From Spirosoma profusum (GTDB lineage Bacteria > Bacteroidota > Bacteroidia > Cytophagales > Spirosomataceae), in NCBI RefSeq assembly GCF_014699005.1, contig NZ_JACWZY010000007.1, forward strand, positions 62,001 through 126,000: 64,000 bases of DNA, read 5' to 3'. Below the pieces are notes generated by a model, which had not been told where the DNA came from, searched no databases, and saw nothing but the letters and a program-made list of their open reading frames with translations. Made by a program: the position numbers and the translations under genes. Shown one piece after another: positions 54,716 through 62,968 of this stretch (positions are counted from its first letter, which is position 1; every line of letters starts with the position of its first letter).

Positions 54716-54789
54716 CGAACCTTCCTCTTTTTTAACCAAAAACTACTCAATCAATATTCCTTAGACGGAGCATGATTGAAAAAGTATCG

Positions 54790-55305
54790 CTATGCATTGT
54801 AATATGCATAAACTTTTAGCTGATCTTTCAATTCCTTACGGGCAATGTGAATCCGATTTTTCACGGTGCCGATGGGGATATTTAGTTTGGCAGCAATCTC
54901 GTGGTATTTAAAACCACGGAAATGCATCATGAATGGAGTCTTATAGGTATCGTCGAGCCGATTCACAGCCCGGTTAATATCATCCTGAGCAAATGACGAA
55001 TAAGCGAGGTTATCGGTGCTGCTTTCAGTTGAGTTGATGTAGTGTAAGTTGTCCGTCGTGTCGATAAAAGTGTTCTTACGTAGCATACGTTGATAATTAG
55101 TTATGAACGTATTTTTCATAATGGTGTATAACCACGCCTTAAGGTTTGTACCGTCCGTATATTTATCGCGATTGGTAAATGCCTTTAACAAAGTATCTTG
55201 TAACAAGTCATTTGCGTCTTCAACATCTTTCGTCAGACGGAGCGCGAATGGGCGCAGAGATTTCGATACTTTGCCGATATGATGGGTAAATTCGAGAGCG
55301 GTCAT
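54790..55305 (-). CDS. ECF-type RNA polymerase sigma factor
   Basis: A 171-residue sigma-70 family protein. Region 2 includes DVEDANDLLQDTLLKAFTN near 26-44 and LKAWLYTIMKNTFITNYQR near 55-73. Region 4 includes YHEIAAKLNIPIGTVKNRIH near 135-154. There is no region 1.1 or 3, so it is the ECF class. No anti-sigma gene is adjacent. Upstream lies TAGATTTG and, further out, four TGTGGAAT repeats. Its position ahead of crtI-crtB suggests it may influence carotenoid synthesis, but three terminator-like hairpins make simple readthrough unlikely. Confidence 0.9.
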   Translation of the reverse strand: MTALEFTHHIGKVSKSLRPFALRLTKDVEDANDLLQDTLLKAFTNRDKYTDGTNLKAWLYTIMKNTFITNYQRMLRKNTFIDTTDNLHYINSTESSTDNLAYSSFAQDDINRAVNRLDDTYKTPFMMHFRGFKYHEIAAKLNIPIGTVKNRIHIARKELKDQLKVYAYYNA

Positions 55306-55331
55306 GGTCGTTTAAGTTTTTCCTGTTGAAT

Positions 55332-55339
55332 CAAATCTA
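55332..55339 (-). promoter_or_regulatory. -7 element for the ECF sigma gene
   Basis: TAGATTTG on the minus strand matches TAnnTTTG, 27 bp before the ATG; no well-spaced -33 TTG. Confidence 0.45.
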
Positions 55340-55467
55340 TCAGGCTATCAGACAAAAACATAACCAGTCTTTTCGAAAATCAGATTGTTGCTTCAAATTA
55401 TGGGATAATTGGCTGATAGTGACTACTTTAAATAGGTGTTAAAATATTTTTAATACCTATATACGTT

Positions 55468-55538
55468 TGTGGAATTTAGTGTAGAGTGTGGAATATTTCC
55501 CCCATACTGTGGAATCTTAAGCCACTCATTTGTGGAAT
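55468..55538. promoter_or_regulatory. Four phased TGTGGAAT direct repeats upstream of the ECF sigma gene
   Basis: TGTGGAAT occurs exactly at 55468, 55487, 55508 and 55531, so starts are 19, 21 and 23 bp apart, about two helical turns each. The array lies 160-235 bp upstream of the sigma ATG and looks like a cooperative binding site for a regulator. The word resembles but does not match the DnaA box (TGTGGATAA). Confidence 0.65.
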
Positions 55539-55686
55539 CATTCATGATTTTTCTTAAACAGAAAGAGTTTGGTAATGAATAACTAAAAAGGTGCACTAGT
55601 TTACAGTATTACGTTGATTATTAGCGTATTGCTTATGATTTAAGTATTATAAGCGATTAATTAAGGCAAATACTACGTTGACTTTC

Positions 55687-55909
55687 GTCGCGTAGCGGCC
55701 TAACGTAACATGAATATTGGATTAATCAACATATTGCTTCCTCGTGGGGCTTGGACAGGCTCAGCCTGACAGTCTATTTAGTTGGTTAACTCAAGCTGGC
55801 TTGTCAGGCTGAACCTGTCCAAGCCCCACGAGGAAGCAATGCGCTGTAAACGAATTAGTTAACCCCCTTGCCAACCCCTTATTCACGTTACGTTTGTTCG
55901 CTACGCGAC
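55687..55909. repeat. Nested inverted-repeat element
   Basis: The outer arms at 55687-55709 and 55887-55909 each have an 11 bp block and an 8 bp block separated by 4 unpaired bases, in exact register (GTCGCGTAGCG and AACGTAAC with their complements). Inside lies a 39 bp stem with one mismatch (55733-55771 with 55802-55840) around a 30-base loop. Confidence 0.8.
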
Positions 55910-56000
55910 GGTAACTGATATAACAAGCGTAAATAGCTATAAACATTAGCCGGGTCGTCGGAGCGGTCGCTACGCGATGAAAAGCTATATCATCTAAAAA

Positions 56001-56969
56001 TTACACCAGCCCTTCTTTTAACAGATCGTGTAAGTGCACAAAGCCTCTGAGATGACCATCTTCGGCAACAATTAATTGGGTGATGTTACGTTCCTGCATG
56101 AGTTGCAGAGCTGCCACGGCGTAATCATCAGGCGTTACGCAGACGGGCGAAGGCGTCATTACGTCACGCGCACAAAGTTGCCAGAACGATTCGTGTTGAT
56201 AGGCCATCCGACGAATATCGCCGTCTGTAACGATACCGGCCAATAAGCCCTGGTCGTCAACGATGGCCGTTGCACCGAGCCGATTTGCTGAAATATTAAA
56301 AATCAATTCCCGAACGGGCGTATCGGGCGATACGTGTGGACACTGGTTGTGGGGAAAAATATCAGCAACTTTCAAATAAAGTTTTTTGCCGAGTGAGCCG
56401 CCTGGATGATACCGGGCAAAGTCCTGTCGGGTGAATCCGCGCCTTTCGAGGAGACAAATCGCCAACGCATCGCCAAGTGCTAGCGCAACCGTAGTGCTGG
56501 TAGTTGGGGCTAGGTCCATGGGGTCGGCTTCGCGTTCGGCGTAAGCATGTACTACGTAGTCGGCGTGTTGTGCCAAATAGGATTCGCGCGCGCTCACGAG
56601 GGCAATCAGTCGAACACCCGTACGTTTGAGCAAGGGTAACAATACCTTAATTTCGGCCGTATTGCCACTTTTTGAAATCACAATCACTACGTCGTTGTCC
56701 TGGATCATGCCCAAATCGCCGTGAATGGCATCGGCCGCGTGCATAAACAGAGCAGGAGTTCCCGTAGAATTTAACGTAGCAACGATTTTCTGCCCGATCA
56801 ACGCACTTTTACCTACGCCCGTCACCACCAGCCGACCGGTTGTATGCAGGATCACATCGACTGCGGCATCGAACTGGTCGTCAAGCAAATCGGCTGCTTT
56901 TCGAATGGCTTCGGCTTCGGCTAAGAGTACCGAATGCGCAATCGTTTGCGTATTTTTTACTACTTTCAA
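56001..56969 (-). CDS. kdsD: D-arabinose 5-phosphate isomerase (KdsD/KpsF family)
   Basis: A 322-residue protein with an N-terminal SIS sugar-isomerase domain (about 30-180) and two C-terminal CBS domains (about 205-320). SIS-domain motifs include VVTGVGKSALIGQKIVATLN near 49, HGDLGMIQ near 84 and VVIVISKSGNTAEIKVLLPL near 94. It converts ribulose 5-phosphate to arabinose 5-phosphate, the precursor of Kdo in lipopolysaccharide. It is divergent from recQ, with a TATCTTTG element upstream. Confidence 0.93.
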   Translation of the reverse strand: MKVVKNTQTIAHSVLLAEAEAIRKAADLLDDQFDAAVDVILHTTGRLVVTGVGKSALIGQKIVATLNSTGTPALFMHAADAIHGDLGMIQDNDVVIVISKSGNTAEIKVLLPLLKRTGVRLIALVSARESYLAQHADYVVHAYAEREADPMDLAPTTSTTVALALGDALAICLLERRGFTRQDFARYHPGGSLGKKLYLKVADIFPHNQCPHVSPDTPVRELIFNISANRLGATAIVDDQGLLAGIVTDGDIRRMAYQHESFWQLCARDVMTPSPVCVTPDDYAVAALQLMQERNITQLIVAEDGHLRGFVHLHDLLKEGLV

Positions 56970-57025
56970 TATTAGTTTTGTTTATCAAGACCCGTTTGCT
57001 ACGTATATTCGCTAACTTTATAAAG

Positions 57026-57033
57026 CAAAGATA
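57026..57033 (-). promoter_or_regulatory. -7 element for kdsD
   Basis: TATCTTTG on the minus strand, 57 bp before the kdsD ATG. Confidence 0.5.
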
Positions 57034-57075
57034 CGCCAACAGAAAGAGTAAAGTAACTTTTGTACGATTTGTAGA

Positions 57076-59286
57076 ATGATGCAGGTTGATGAGTCAGTCC
57101 ATGCGACGCTTAAAGAGCGATTAAAAGAAATTTTTGGGTACGGTCAGTTTCGCGGAGAGCAGGAAGCCATTATTTACAGTATTATGGCGGGTCGCAACAC
57201 ATTTGTTATCATGCCCACAGGGGCCGGTAAATCACTGTGTTATCAATTGCCCGCCATTGTTAGTGATGGCACTGCGGTCGTGATTTCGCCCCTAATTGCC
57301 CTGATGAAAAATCAGGTCGACCAACTGAATGCTTTCGGTATCAATGCCCAGTTTCTGAATTCGACCTTGTCGAAAGCGGAAATGAACAAGGTTAAAAAAG
57401 ACACGCTCAACAGCTCGTTGAAGCTTCTTTATATTGCGCCCGAATCGTTGACGAAGGAAGAGAATTTGGATTTTTTAAAGAAAGCCAATATTTCATTCGT
57501 TGCCATTGATGAAGCGCACTGTATTTCCGAATGGGGTCACGACTTCCGGCCCGAGTACCGGAAAATACGGGGTATTGTCGATAACATTGGCAACCTTCCC
57601 GTGATTGCACTTACCGCTACGGCTACGCCTAAAGTGCAGCAGGATATTCAGAAAAACCTGCAAATGGAAGACGCGAATCTGTATAAGTCGTCTTTCAACC
57701 GGAAAAACCTGTATTACGAAATCAAGCCGAAAGTTGATGCCAAAAAACAGCTTATCAAATACGTTAAGCAGAATAAAGGCAAATCGGGGATTGTGTATTG
57801 CCTGAGTCGTAAGACTGTCGAAGAAATTGCCGAACTGCTGAGTGTCAATGATATAAAAGCACTTCCTTACCACGCTGGCCTCGACCCGCAAACGCGCATG
57901 CATAATCAGGATGCCTTCCTGAACGAAGATGTCGATGTAATTTGCGCGACCATTGCGTTCGGTATGGGTATCGATAAGCCGGATGTTCGGTTCGTTATTC
58001 ACTACGATGCGCCCAAATCGCTCGAAGGATATTATCAGGAAACGGGACGTGCCGGACGCGATGGGCTGGAAGGTAACTGCGTGATGTTTTACAGCTACGA
58101 CGACATCGTGAAGCTGGAAAAGTTCAACAAAGACAAGCCGGTTACTGAGCGTGACAATGCCAAACATCTGCTCCACGAAATGGTGTCGTACGCCAATCTG
58201 GGTGTTTGCCGCCGTCGGCAGTTGCTAGGCTATTTCGGTGAGTTTCTAGATAAAGATTGTGGTTTCTGCGATAACTGCATGAAGCCGACCGAAAAATATA
58301 AGGCGCAGCATGAGGTAGTACTGGCCCTACAAACTGTTCTTCAAACCGACCAGCGCTTCGACGTAGCGCACCTGGCCGACGTATTAACGGCCACCCACAA
58401 CCAATACGTAACCAGTTACGAACACGACCGGCTCGACGTATATGGAAAAGGACGTGAGTTTAACGAAGACTGTAATTTCTGGTGCTCACTCATCAAGCAG
58501 ATTACCATTTATGGATATCTGGAAAAAGATGTGGATAACCATGGCATTCTGAAACTGACGCAACGGGGTTTGAATTACATCGAAGACCCGTATCCAATCA
58601 GCCTCTCGAAAGACCACGATTATGAGCAACAAACGACCGAGACCAGAGAGGATGACGATAAAGACTCATCGCCGTCATCAGGAGGAGTAGCATATGACGA
58701 AGAATTACTCGGTTTATTAAAGGCGCTTCGGAAGAAGATTGCCAAAGAAAAAAACCTGCCGCCCTACGTTATTTTCCAGGAGACATCCATGGAAGAAATG
58801 GCGACGACCTATCCAACCACGCGGGAAGAAATGGCCCAGATTAATGGCGTTGGGATGGGTAAGGTGCAGAAATTTGGTCGGCCGTTCATTGACCTGATTA
58901 CTAAATACGTTGAAGATAATGAGATTGAGACGGCGAAAGACGTAGTAGTGAAGTCGACCGTCAATAAATCGAAAGTCAAGATTTTCATTATTCAGCAAAT
59001 CGACCGGAAGATCGATTTAGACGAAATCGCCGAATCTAAATCGCTGTCGATGGAAGATTTGATGGAGGAAATCGAACACATTTGTTATTCGGGTACTCGA
59101 TTAAATCTTGATTATTACATTAACCAGGTAATGGACGAAGACCGGCAGGATGAAATCTACGACTACTTCATGCGGGCCGAAAGCGATAATATCGCCATCG
59201 CCATGCGTGAATTTGGAGGAGATGATTTCACCGAACAGGATTTGCGGCTGATGCGCATCAAATTCCTGTCGGAAGTAGCTAATTAA
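57076..59286 (+). CDS. recQ: ATP-dependent DNA helicase RecQ
   Basis: A 736-residue RecQ. Helicase motifs include MPTGAGKSLCYQLPA near 47 (Walker A), IDEAHCISEWGHDFRPEY near 143-160 (DEAH box) and YQETGRAGRDG near 320. The RecQ-Ct zinc cluster appears as CRRRQLL with CGFCDNC near 390. An HRDC domain covers about 535-610 and an additional C-terminal helical domain the last 110 residues, the usual Bacteroidetes layout. It acts in recombination and replication-fork repair. The first ~690 bp contain no TACGT/ACGTA site, unlike most neighbours. Confidence 0.96.
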   Translation: MMQVDESVHATLKERLKEIFGYGQFRGEQEAIIYSIMAGRNTFVIMPTGAGKSLCYQLPAIVSDGTAVVISPLIALMKNQVDQLNAFGINAQFLNSTLSKAEMNKVKKDTLNSSLKLLYIAPESLTKEENLDFLKKANISFVAIDEAHCISEWGHDFRPEYRKIRGIVDNIGNLPVIALTATATPKVQQDIQKNLQMEDANLYKSSFNRKNLYYEIKPKVDAKKQLIKYVKQNKGKSGIVYCLSRKTVEEIAELLSVNDIKALPYHAGLDPQTRMHNQDAFLNEDVDVICATIAFGMGIDKPDVRFVIHYDAPKSLEGYYQETGRAGRDGLEGNCVMFYSYDDIVKLEKFNKDKPVTERDNAKHLLHEMVSYANLGVCRRRQLLGYFGEFLDKDCGFCDNCMKPTEKYKAQHEVVLALQTVLQTDQRFDVAHLADVLTATHNQYVTSYEHDRLDVYGKGREFNEDCNFWCSLIKQITIYGYLEKDVDNHGILKLTQRGLNYIEDPYPISLSKDHDYEQQTTETREDDDKDSSPSSGGVAYDEELLGLLKALRKKIAKEKNLPPYVIFQETSMEEMATTYPTTREEMAQINGVGMGKVQKFGRPFIDLITKYVEDNEIETAKDVVVKSTVNKSKVKIFIIQQIDRKIDLDEIAESKSLSMEDLMEEIEHICYSGTRLNLDYYINQVMDEDRQDEIYDYFMRAESDNIAIAMREFGGDDFTEQDLRLMRIKFLSEVAN

Positions 59287-59299
59287 ATGAAAAATGTAC

Positions 59300-59356
59300 A
59301 ATGTATAATGGATAATGCTTGCTGACACTGTCATTTTGCATTGTTCATTATACATT
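59300..59356. repeat. Hairpin upstream of purD
   Basis: AATGTATAATG (59300-59310) pairs with CATTATACATT (59346-59356). The remaining sequence of the gap is imperfectly symmetrical and shares words with the element overlapping porU. Confidence 0.65.
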
Positions 59357-59369
59357 ATTCATTCCATAA

Positions 59370-60656
59370 ATGAATATACTAATACTGGGGTCGGGTGGGC
59401 GCGAACACGCTTTTGCGTGGAAAATGGCGCAAAGCCCGCTGTGTGATACGTTGTTTGTAGCTCCCGGAAATGCGGGAACAGCACAAGTCGCTACCAATCT
59501 ACCCATTGCTTTTACGAATTTCTCGGCAGTGGCGAAGGCCATTCGCGACCACAAAATCGACCTGCTCATTGTTGGACCAGAAGAGCCGTTGGTGAAAGGT
59601 ATTGTCGATTTTCTACGTAATGACCCTAAATTAACCAACCTACGTATCGTTGGACCTGATGCAAAAGGGGCTCAATTGGAGGGAAGCAAGGATTTCTCCA
59701 AACAATTCATGCTACGTTACGGCATTCCGACGGCGGCTTCACAAACGTTTACAGCAGAAACGCTTCAGGAGGGATTAACGCACCTCGAAACGCATGCATT
59801 ACCCGTTGTGCTGAAAGCGGATGGATTGGCGGCTGGCAAGGGCGTGATTATAGCTGAAACAGCAGTTACTGCCCAGGGGGCTCTTCGGGAAATGCTGGAA
59901 GAGCAGAAGTTTGGCGAGGCTGGCAGCAAAGTGGTTGTGGAGCAATTTTTGCGTGGTATCGAACTGTCGGTTTTTGTACTGACCGACGGTGAAAACTATA
60001 AAATTTTGCCCGAAGCCAAAGATTATAAACGTATCGGCGAAGATGATACAGGGCCAAATACGGGAGGGATGGGTGCCGTTTCGCCAGTGGTGTTTGCCAA
60101 CAAAACGTTTTTGAAGAAGGTTGAAGATAAAGTTGTAAAACCGACTCTCGACGGTTTGAAGCAGGAAGGTATTCGTTACCAAGGATTTATATTTGTCGGA
60201 TTAATGAAAGTGAATGGTGAACCTTACGTTATTGAGTATAACGCACGCATGGGTGACCCTGAAACTGAAGTGGTGTTACCACGTATTCAAACCGACTTTG
60301 TTGAACTCATGGTGGCTACGGCCGATGGAGAGCTGGAAAAACTCGATGTACAGGTATCTCCACAAACGGCCGTAACGACTGTGCTGGTATCGGGTGGGTA
60401 TCCCGGTACGTATGAAACGGGTCAGGTTATTTCAGAATTAGATCGTCTGGACGACGTAATGGCGTTTCATGCCGGCACGCTGGCCAAAAATGGCGACGTA
60501 GTAACGAATGGCGGACGTGTACTGGCCATAACGGCACAGGCAAACTCGCTCGAAAATGCCGTCCGAAAGTCGCAGGAAGCGGCCCGGATGGTGCAATTTG
60601 ATGGAAAACAGTATCGCCGTGATATCGGGGTCGACCTGATACGGTATGCTGACTAA
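59370..60656 (+). CDS. purD: Phosphoribosylamine-glycine ligase
   Basis: A 428-residue ATP-grasp enzyme of purine synthesis (GAR synthetase). It starts with MNILILGSGGREHAFAWKMA, contains GPEEPLVKGIVDFL near 70, the ATP-grasp segment LPVVLKADGLAAGKGVIIAE near 147, GPNTGGMGAVSPV near 228 and the metal-site YNARMGDPETEVVLPR near 290. Length is typical. It follows recQ after a hairpin-filled 83 bp gap. Confidence 0.97.
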   Translation: MNILILGSGGREHAFAWKMAQSPLCDTLFVAPGNAGTAQVATNLPIAFTNFSAVAKAIRDHKIDLLIVGPEEPLVKGIVDFLRNDPKLTNLRIVGPDAKGAQLEGSKDFSKQFMLRYGIPTAASQTFTAETLQEGLTHLETHALPVVLKADGLAAGKGVIIAETAVTAQGALREMLEEQKFGEAGSKVVVEQFLRGIELSVFVLTDGENYKILPEAKDYKRIGEDDTGPNTGGMGAVSPVVFANKTFLKKVEDKVVKPTLDGLKQEGIRYQGFIFVGLMKVNGEPYVIEYNARMGDPETEVVLPRIQTDFVELMVATADGELEKLDVQVSPQTAVTTVLVSGGYPGTYETGQVISELDRLDDVMAFHAGTLAKNGDVVTNGGRVLAITAQANSLENAVRKSQEAARMVQFDGKQYRRDIGVDLIRYAD

Positions 60657-60660
60657 CTGA

Positions 60661-60755
60661 CTGAGTTATAAGGTTATAAGGTTGTAAAGTTATAATGTGA
60701 ATGGAATTAAGTTGACGCAATAACTATACAACCCTACAACTCGACAACTCTATAA
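60661..60755. repeat. Imperfect inverted repeat between purD and the PSP1 gene
   Basis: GAGTTATAAGGTTATAAGG-like words on the left are loosely complementary to ACTCTATAAC-like words on the right. The gap resembles a degraded hairpin. Confidence 0.45.
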
Positions 60756-60765
60756 CGATATATAT

Positions 60766-61923
60766 ATGAGTTGTAAATCCTGCGCCACTGGCGGGTGCGG
60801 CACTCAAAGCGGAGCATCCAACGGTCAAAAAACGGCTACAGTAGGATGCGGAAGTGGCGGGTGCAGTACTGGCGGTTGTAATAAATTAAATTCGTTCGAC
60901 TGGCTGAGCGACATCGCCATGCCCGGTATGAAACGATACGACGTAGTGGAGGTGAAATTTAAAGGTGGACGTAAAGAATACTACCGCAATGTTCACCAAC
61001 TCGACCTCACTACCGGCGACTACGTAGTAGCCGAAATGCAATCGGGCTTTCACATTGGTGCCGTATCTCTCCAGGGTGAACTGGTACGTTTACAGGTGAA
61101 AAAACGGGGCGTCAAAATTACCGACGACACCAAAGTGATTCACCGAATTGCTACGCCAAAAGATATGGAACGGCACGAACAGGCCGTGCTACGTGATTTG
61201 CCCGCCCTTTACCGTTCTCGCGAAATCATTCGTGAACTGAAGCTGAGCATGAAGCTGTCCGACGTTGAGTTTCAGTCGGATAACAGCAAAGCTACCTTTT
61301 ATTATTCCTCCGAAGAGCGCGTCGATTTTCGGGAGTTAATCAAAATGCTGGCCAGCGAATTCAAGGCACGTATCGAAATGCGCCAGATTAGTTTGCGGCA
61401 GGAAGCGGGCCGCTTGGGCGGAATTGGTTCCTGCGGGCGCGAACTTTGCTGTTCTACCTGGCTCACCGATTTCAAAAATATTGCTACGTCGGCGGCTCGT
61501 TACCAAAACCTGTCGCTCAATCCGGCGAAACTGTCGGGGCAATGTGGACGGTTGAAGTGCTGCCTGAATTACGAGCTCGATACGTATATGGACGCTCTCC
61601 GCGATATTCCAGCTATTGAGAAACCGCTGGAGACGCAGAAAGGCAAAGCGTATTTGCAGAAGACGGATATTTTCCGAAAGCTGATGTGGTTTGGCTACGG
61701 AGCTGAGAGTACGTGGCATCCGCTGCCTATCGTCCGAGTTCTTGAAATTGTTGAATTAAATAAGAGAGGAGTTATTCCTGAATCATTTGACGTACTGACG
61801 CCCATCGGCGAAAAAGAGCCATCGGTACCAGCGACCCTTAACAGCGATTTGCAAAAATTAGACGCCAAGTACAACTCACGTTCGCCCAATAAAAAGAAGA
61901 AGAAGAAACCCAGAGGGAATTAA
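60766..61923 (+). CDS. PSP1-domain (YaaT/RicT-like) protein with a Cys-rich N terminus
   Basis: A 385-residue cytoplasmic protein. The N-terminal ~40 residues contain seven cysteines in Gly-rich spacing (CKSCATGGCG and CGSGGCSTGGC). The PSP1 core follows, with GGIGSCGRELCCSTWL near 223 and SGQCGRLKCCLNYE near 261, the conserved Cys sets that in B. subtilis RicT (YaaT) take part in a [4Fe-4S]-linked complex. The C terminus is Lys-rich (KKKKKKPRG). The Bacteroidetes role is not known; the extra Cys cluster may bind a further metal centre (inference). Confidence 0.87.
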   Translation: MSCKSCATGGCGTQSGASNGQKTATVGCGSGGCSTGGCNKLNSFDWLSDIAMPGMKRYDVVEVKFKGGRKEYYRNVHQLDLTTGDYVVAEMQSGFHIGAVSLQGELVRLQVKKRGVKITDDTKVIHRIATPKDMERHEQAVLRDLPALYRSREIIRELKLSMKLSDVEFQSDNSKATFYYSSEERVDFRELIKMLASEFKARIEMRQISLRQEAGRLGGIGSCGRELCCSTWLTDFKNIATSAARYQNLSLNPAKLSGQCGRLKCCLNYELDTYMDALRDIPAIEKPLETQKGKAYLQKTDIFRKLMWFGYGAESTWHPLPIVRVLEIVELNKRGVIPESFDVLTPIGEKEPSVPATLNSDLQKLDAKYNSRSPNKKKKKKPRGN

Positions 61924-61930
61924 TCATTTT

Positions 61931-61964
61931 TTGTTTGGGCCAAGCTGAAGCTTGGCCCAAACAA
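61931..61964. terminator. Bidirectional terminator between PSP1 and the minus-strand gene
   Basis: TTGTTTGGGCCAAGCT (61931-61946) pairs perfectly with 61949-61964 around GA. It shares the word GGGCCAAGCT with the hairpin at 28520-28598. Confidence 0.9.
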
Positions 61965-61969
61965 TTTTA

Positions 61970-62962
61970 CTAAAAGTCGCCAGAGTAAAAGGGGCTGAAG
62001 ACGTAGTAACTGCTATCACGCTTGGCGAGTTTAGGGGCGGTCTGGACGTAGAGCACAAATCGATGAGCTCGGTTAGAACCATCGGTCCATTCGTAAAAAG
62101 GCCGCTCGCGGGTGTATAACTTGTCAACTTCCCGGATGTGTACTCCTTCGATACGTTTAGGTTCAACGGCGAGGCCATTTATCAATACGTCGATATCGGT
62201 GGCGTATTCATCGTATAGCTTCAGGTAATCGTCTTTGGTACGGGTAACAAACGCATTCTTATTGCTGAAAAATGTAGCTTCCATCAGTTTGTTCATGGAA
62301 AAGCTATTAGATTCTCCAAGTGGATGCTCTGAAACAGCGTTTGCCAACAAAAACTGTTTCCAACGTAATCGAATTTGATTCGGAGTTGGAGTTTTATGAG
62401 TTGTGCTCACAAAGATTCGATACAATTCAGGGTATCTTTCAGCTCCTTCGATGTTCTCCCACTTCTGATAAATCAAGATTTCATTGGTATTCTCAAACGA
62501 AACAGTAGACAAGTCCGCTAGTTGTGATTCCTGCGCATTAATGAAAAGTTTGATTGGCAGGGTCGGGTCTTTGAGGTCCAGATGATTATTCCGAATACAC
62601 AAAATATCCGGATAATGAGTTGTAGGCGAAGATTTAAACAATATGACCCGACCTTTATAACGTATTGTATCAGGTTTTGTGTAGTCAGCTACGAGAGCCG
62701 ACTCGCAGAACCAGGGCAAATCCGGCTGGTCGAGTTGGTTGGCTAATACACGTGTCGCATTTGTGAGCGGAAATATGGCCTTTTTTTTAGTCGAAGTTAC
62801 TTCAGTTTGCGATGAATGTCGACACGCAAATGCCATAACACTCATAACGGCCATCCAGGCAACGTAGCGCCACCAGGTTGCTGAGCCAGAACGCTGGCTG
62901 TTTATCATGTCGATACGTTGCCGCAGGCCGGAGCCATTGAAACGGTTCGTGAATGAGTACAT
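61970..62962 (-). CDS. Membrane-anchored protein resembling the C-terminal part of BlaR1/M56 proteins
   Basis: 330 residues. The N-terminal ~55 residues (RFNGSGLRQRIDMINSQRSG then a span WWRYVAWMAVMSVMAFACRH) look like the junction after an M56 peptidase domain in Bacteroidetes BlaR1-like proteins, but the peptidase domain itself is absent. The rest is soluble, probably periplasmic, with no motif I recognise; it ends YYVFSPFYSGDF. The start lies 6 bp downstream of the stop of the next gene, which suggests coupling and a possible duplication of the C-terminal part. Called as a gene of unknown function. Confidence 0.6.
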   Translation of the reverse strand: MYSFTNRFNGSGLRQRIDMINSQRSGSATWWRYVAWMAVMSVMAFACRHSSQTEVTSTKKKAIFPLTNATRVLANQLDQPDLPWFCESALVADYTKPDTIRYKGRVILFKSSPTTHYPDILCIRNNHLDLKDPTLPIKLFINAQESQLADLSTVSFENTNEILIYQKWENIEGAERYPELYRIFVSTTHKTPTPNQIRLRWKQFLLANAVSEHPLGESNSFSMNKLMEATFFSNKNAFVTRTKDDYLKLYDEYATDIDVLINGLAVEPKRIEGVHIREVDKLYTRERPFYEWTDGSNRAHRFVLYVQTAPKLAKRDSSYYVFSPFYSGDF

Positions 62963-62968
62963 AACATT

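Larger units (their letters stand above)
54314..54789. other. Non-coding gap between the ECF sigma gene and crtI with three hairpins
   Basis: 476 bp without a gene. It contains a 20 bp GC-rich stem (54395-54439), a 24 bp stem (54552-54602) and a 30 bp perfect palindrome (54686-54715). I found no TAnnTTTG element for crtI on the minus strand, so the crtI promoter is not identified; it may be recognised by the ECF factor. Confidence 0.6.
55306..56000. other. 695 bp non-coding region upstream of the ECF sigma gene
   Basis: I see no credible gene here. The sigma-proximal part (55306-55560) is A/T-rich and holds a -7 element and a direct-repeat array. The distal part (55687-55909) is a nested inverted repeat, and 55968-55977 repeats the word CGCTACGCGA of its outer arm. 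Confidence 0.7.

Noticed and set aside
55468-55538. Replication origin with DnaA boxes
   Set aside because: The repeats are TGTGGAAT, not TGTGGATAA, and there is no dnaA or dnaN gene or A/T-rich unwinding region pattern that would support an origin.
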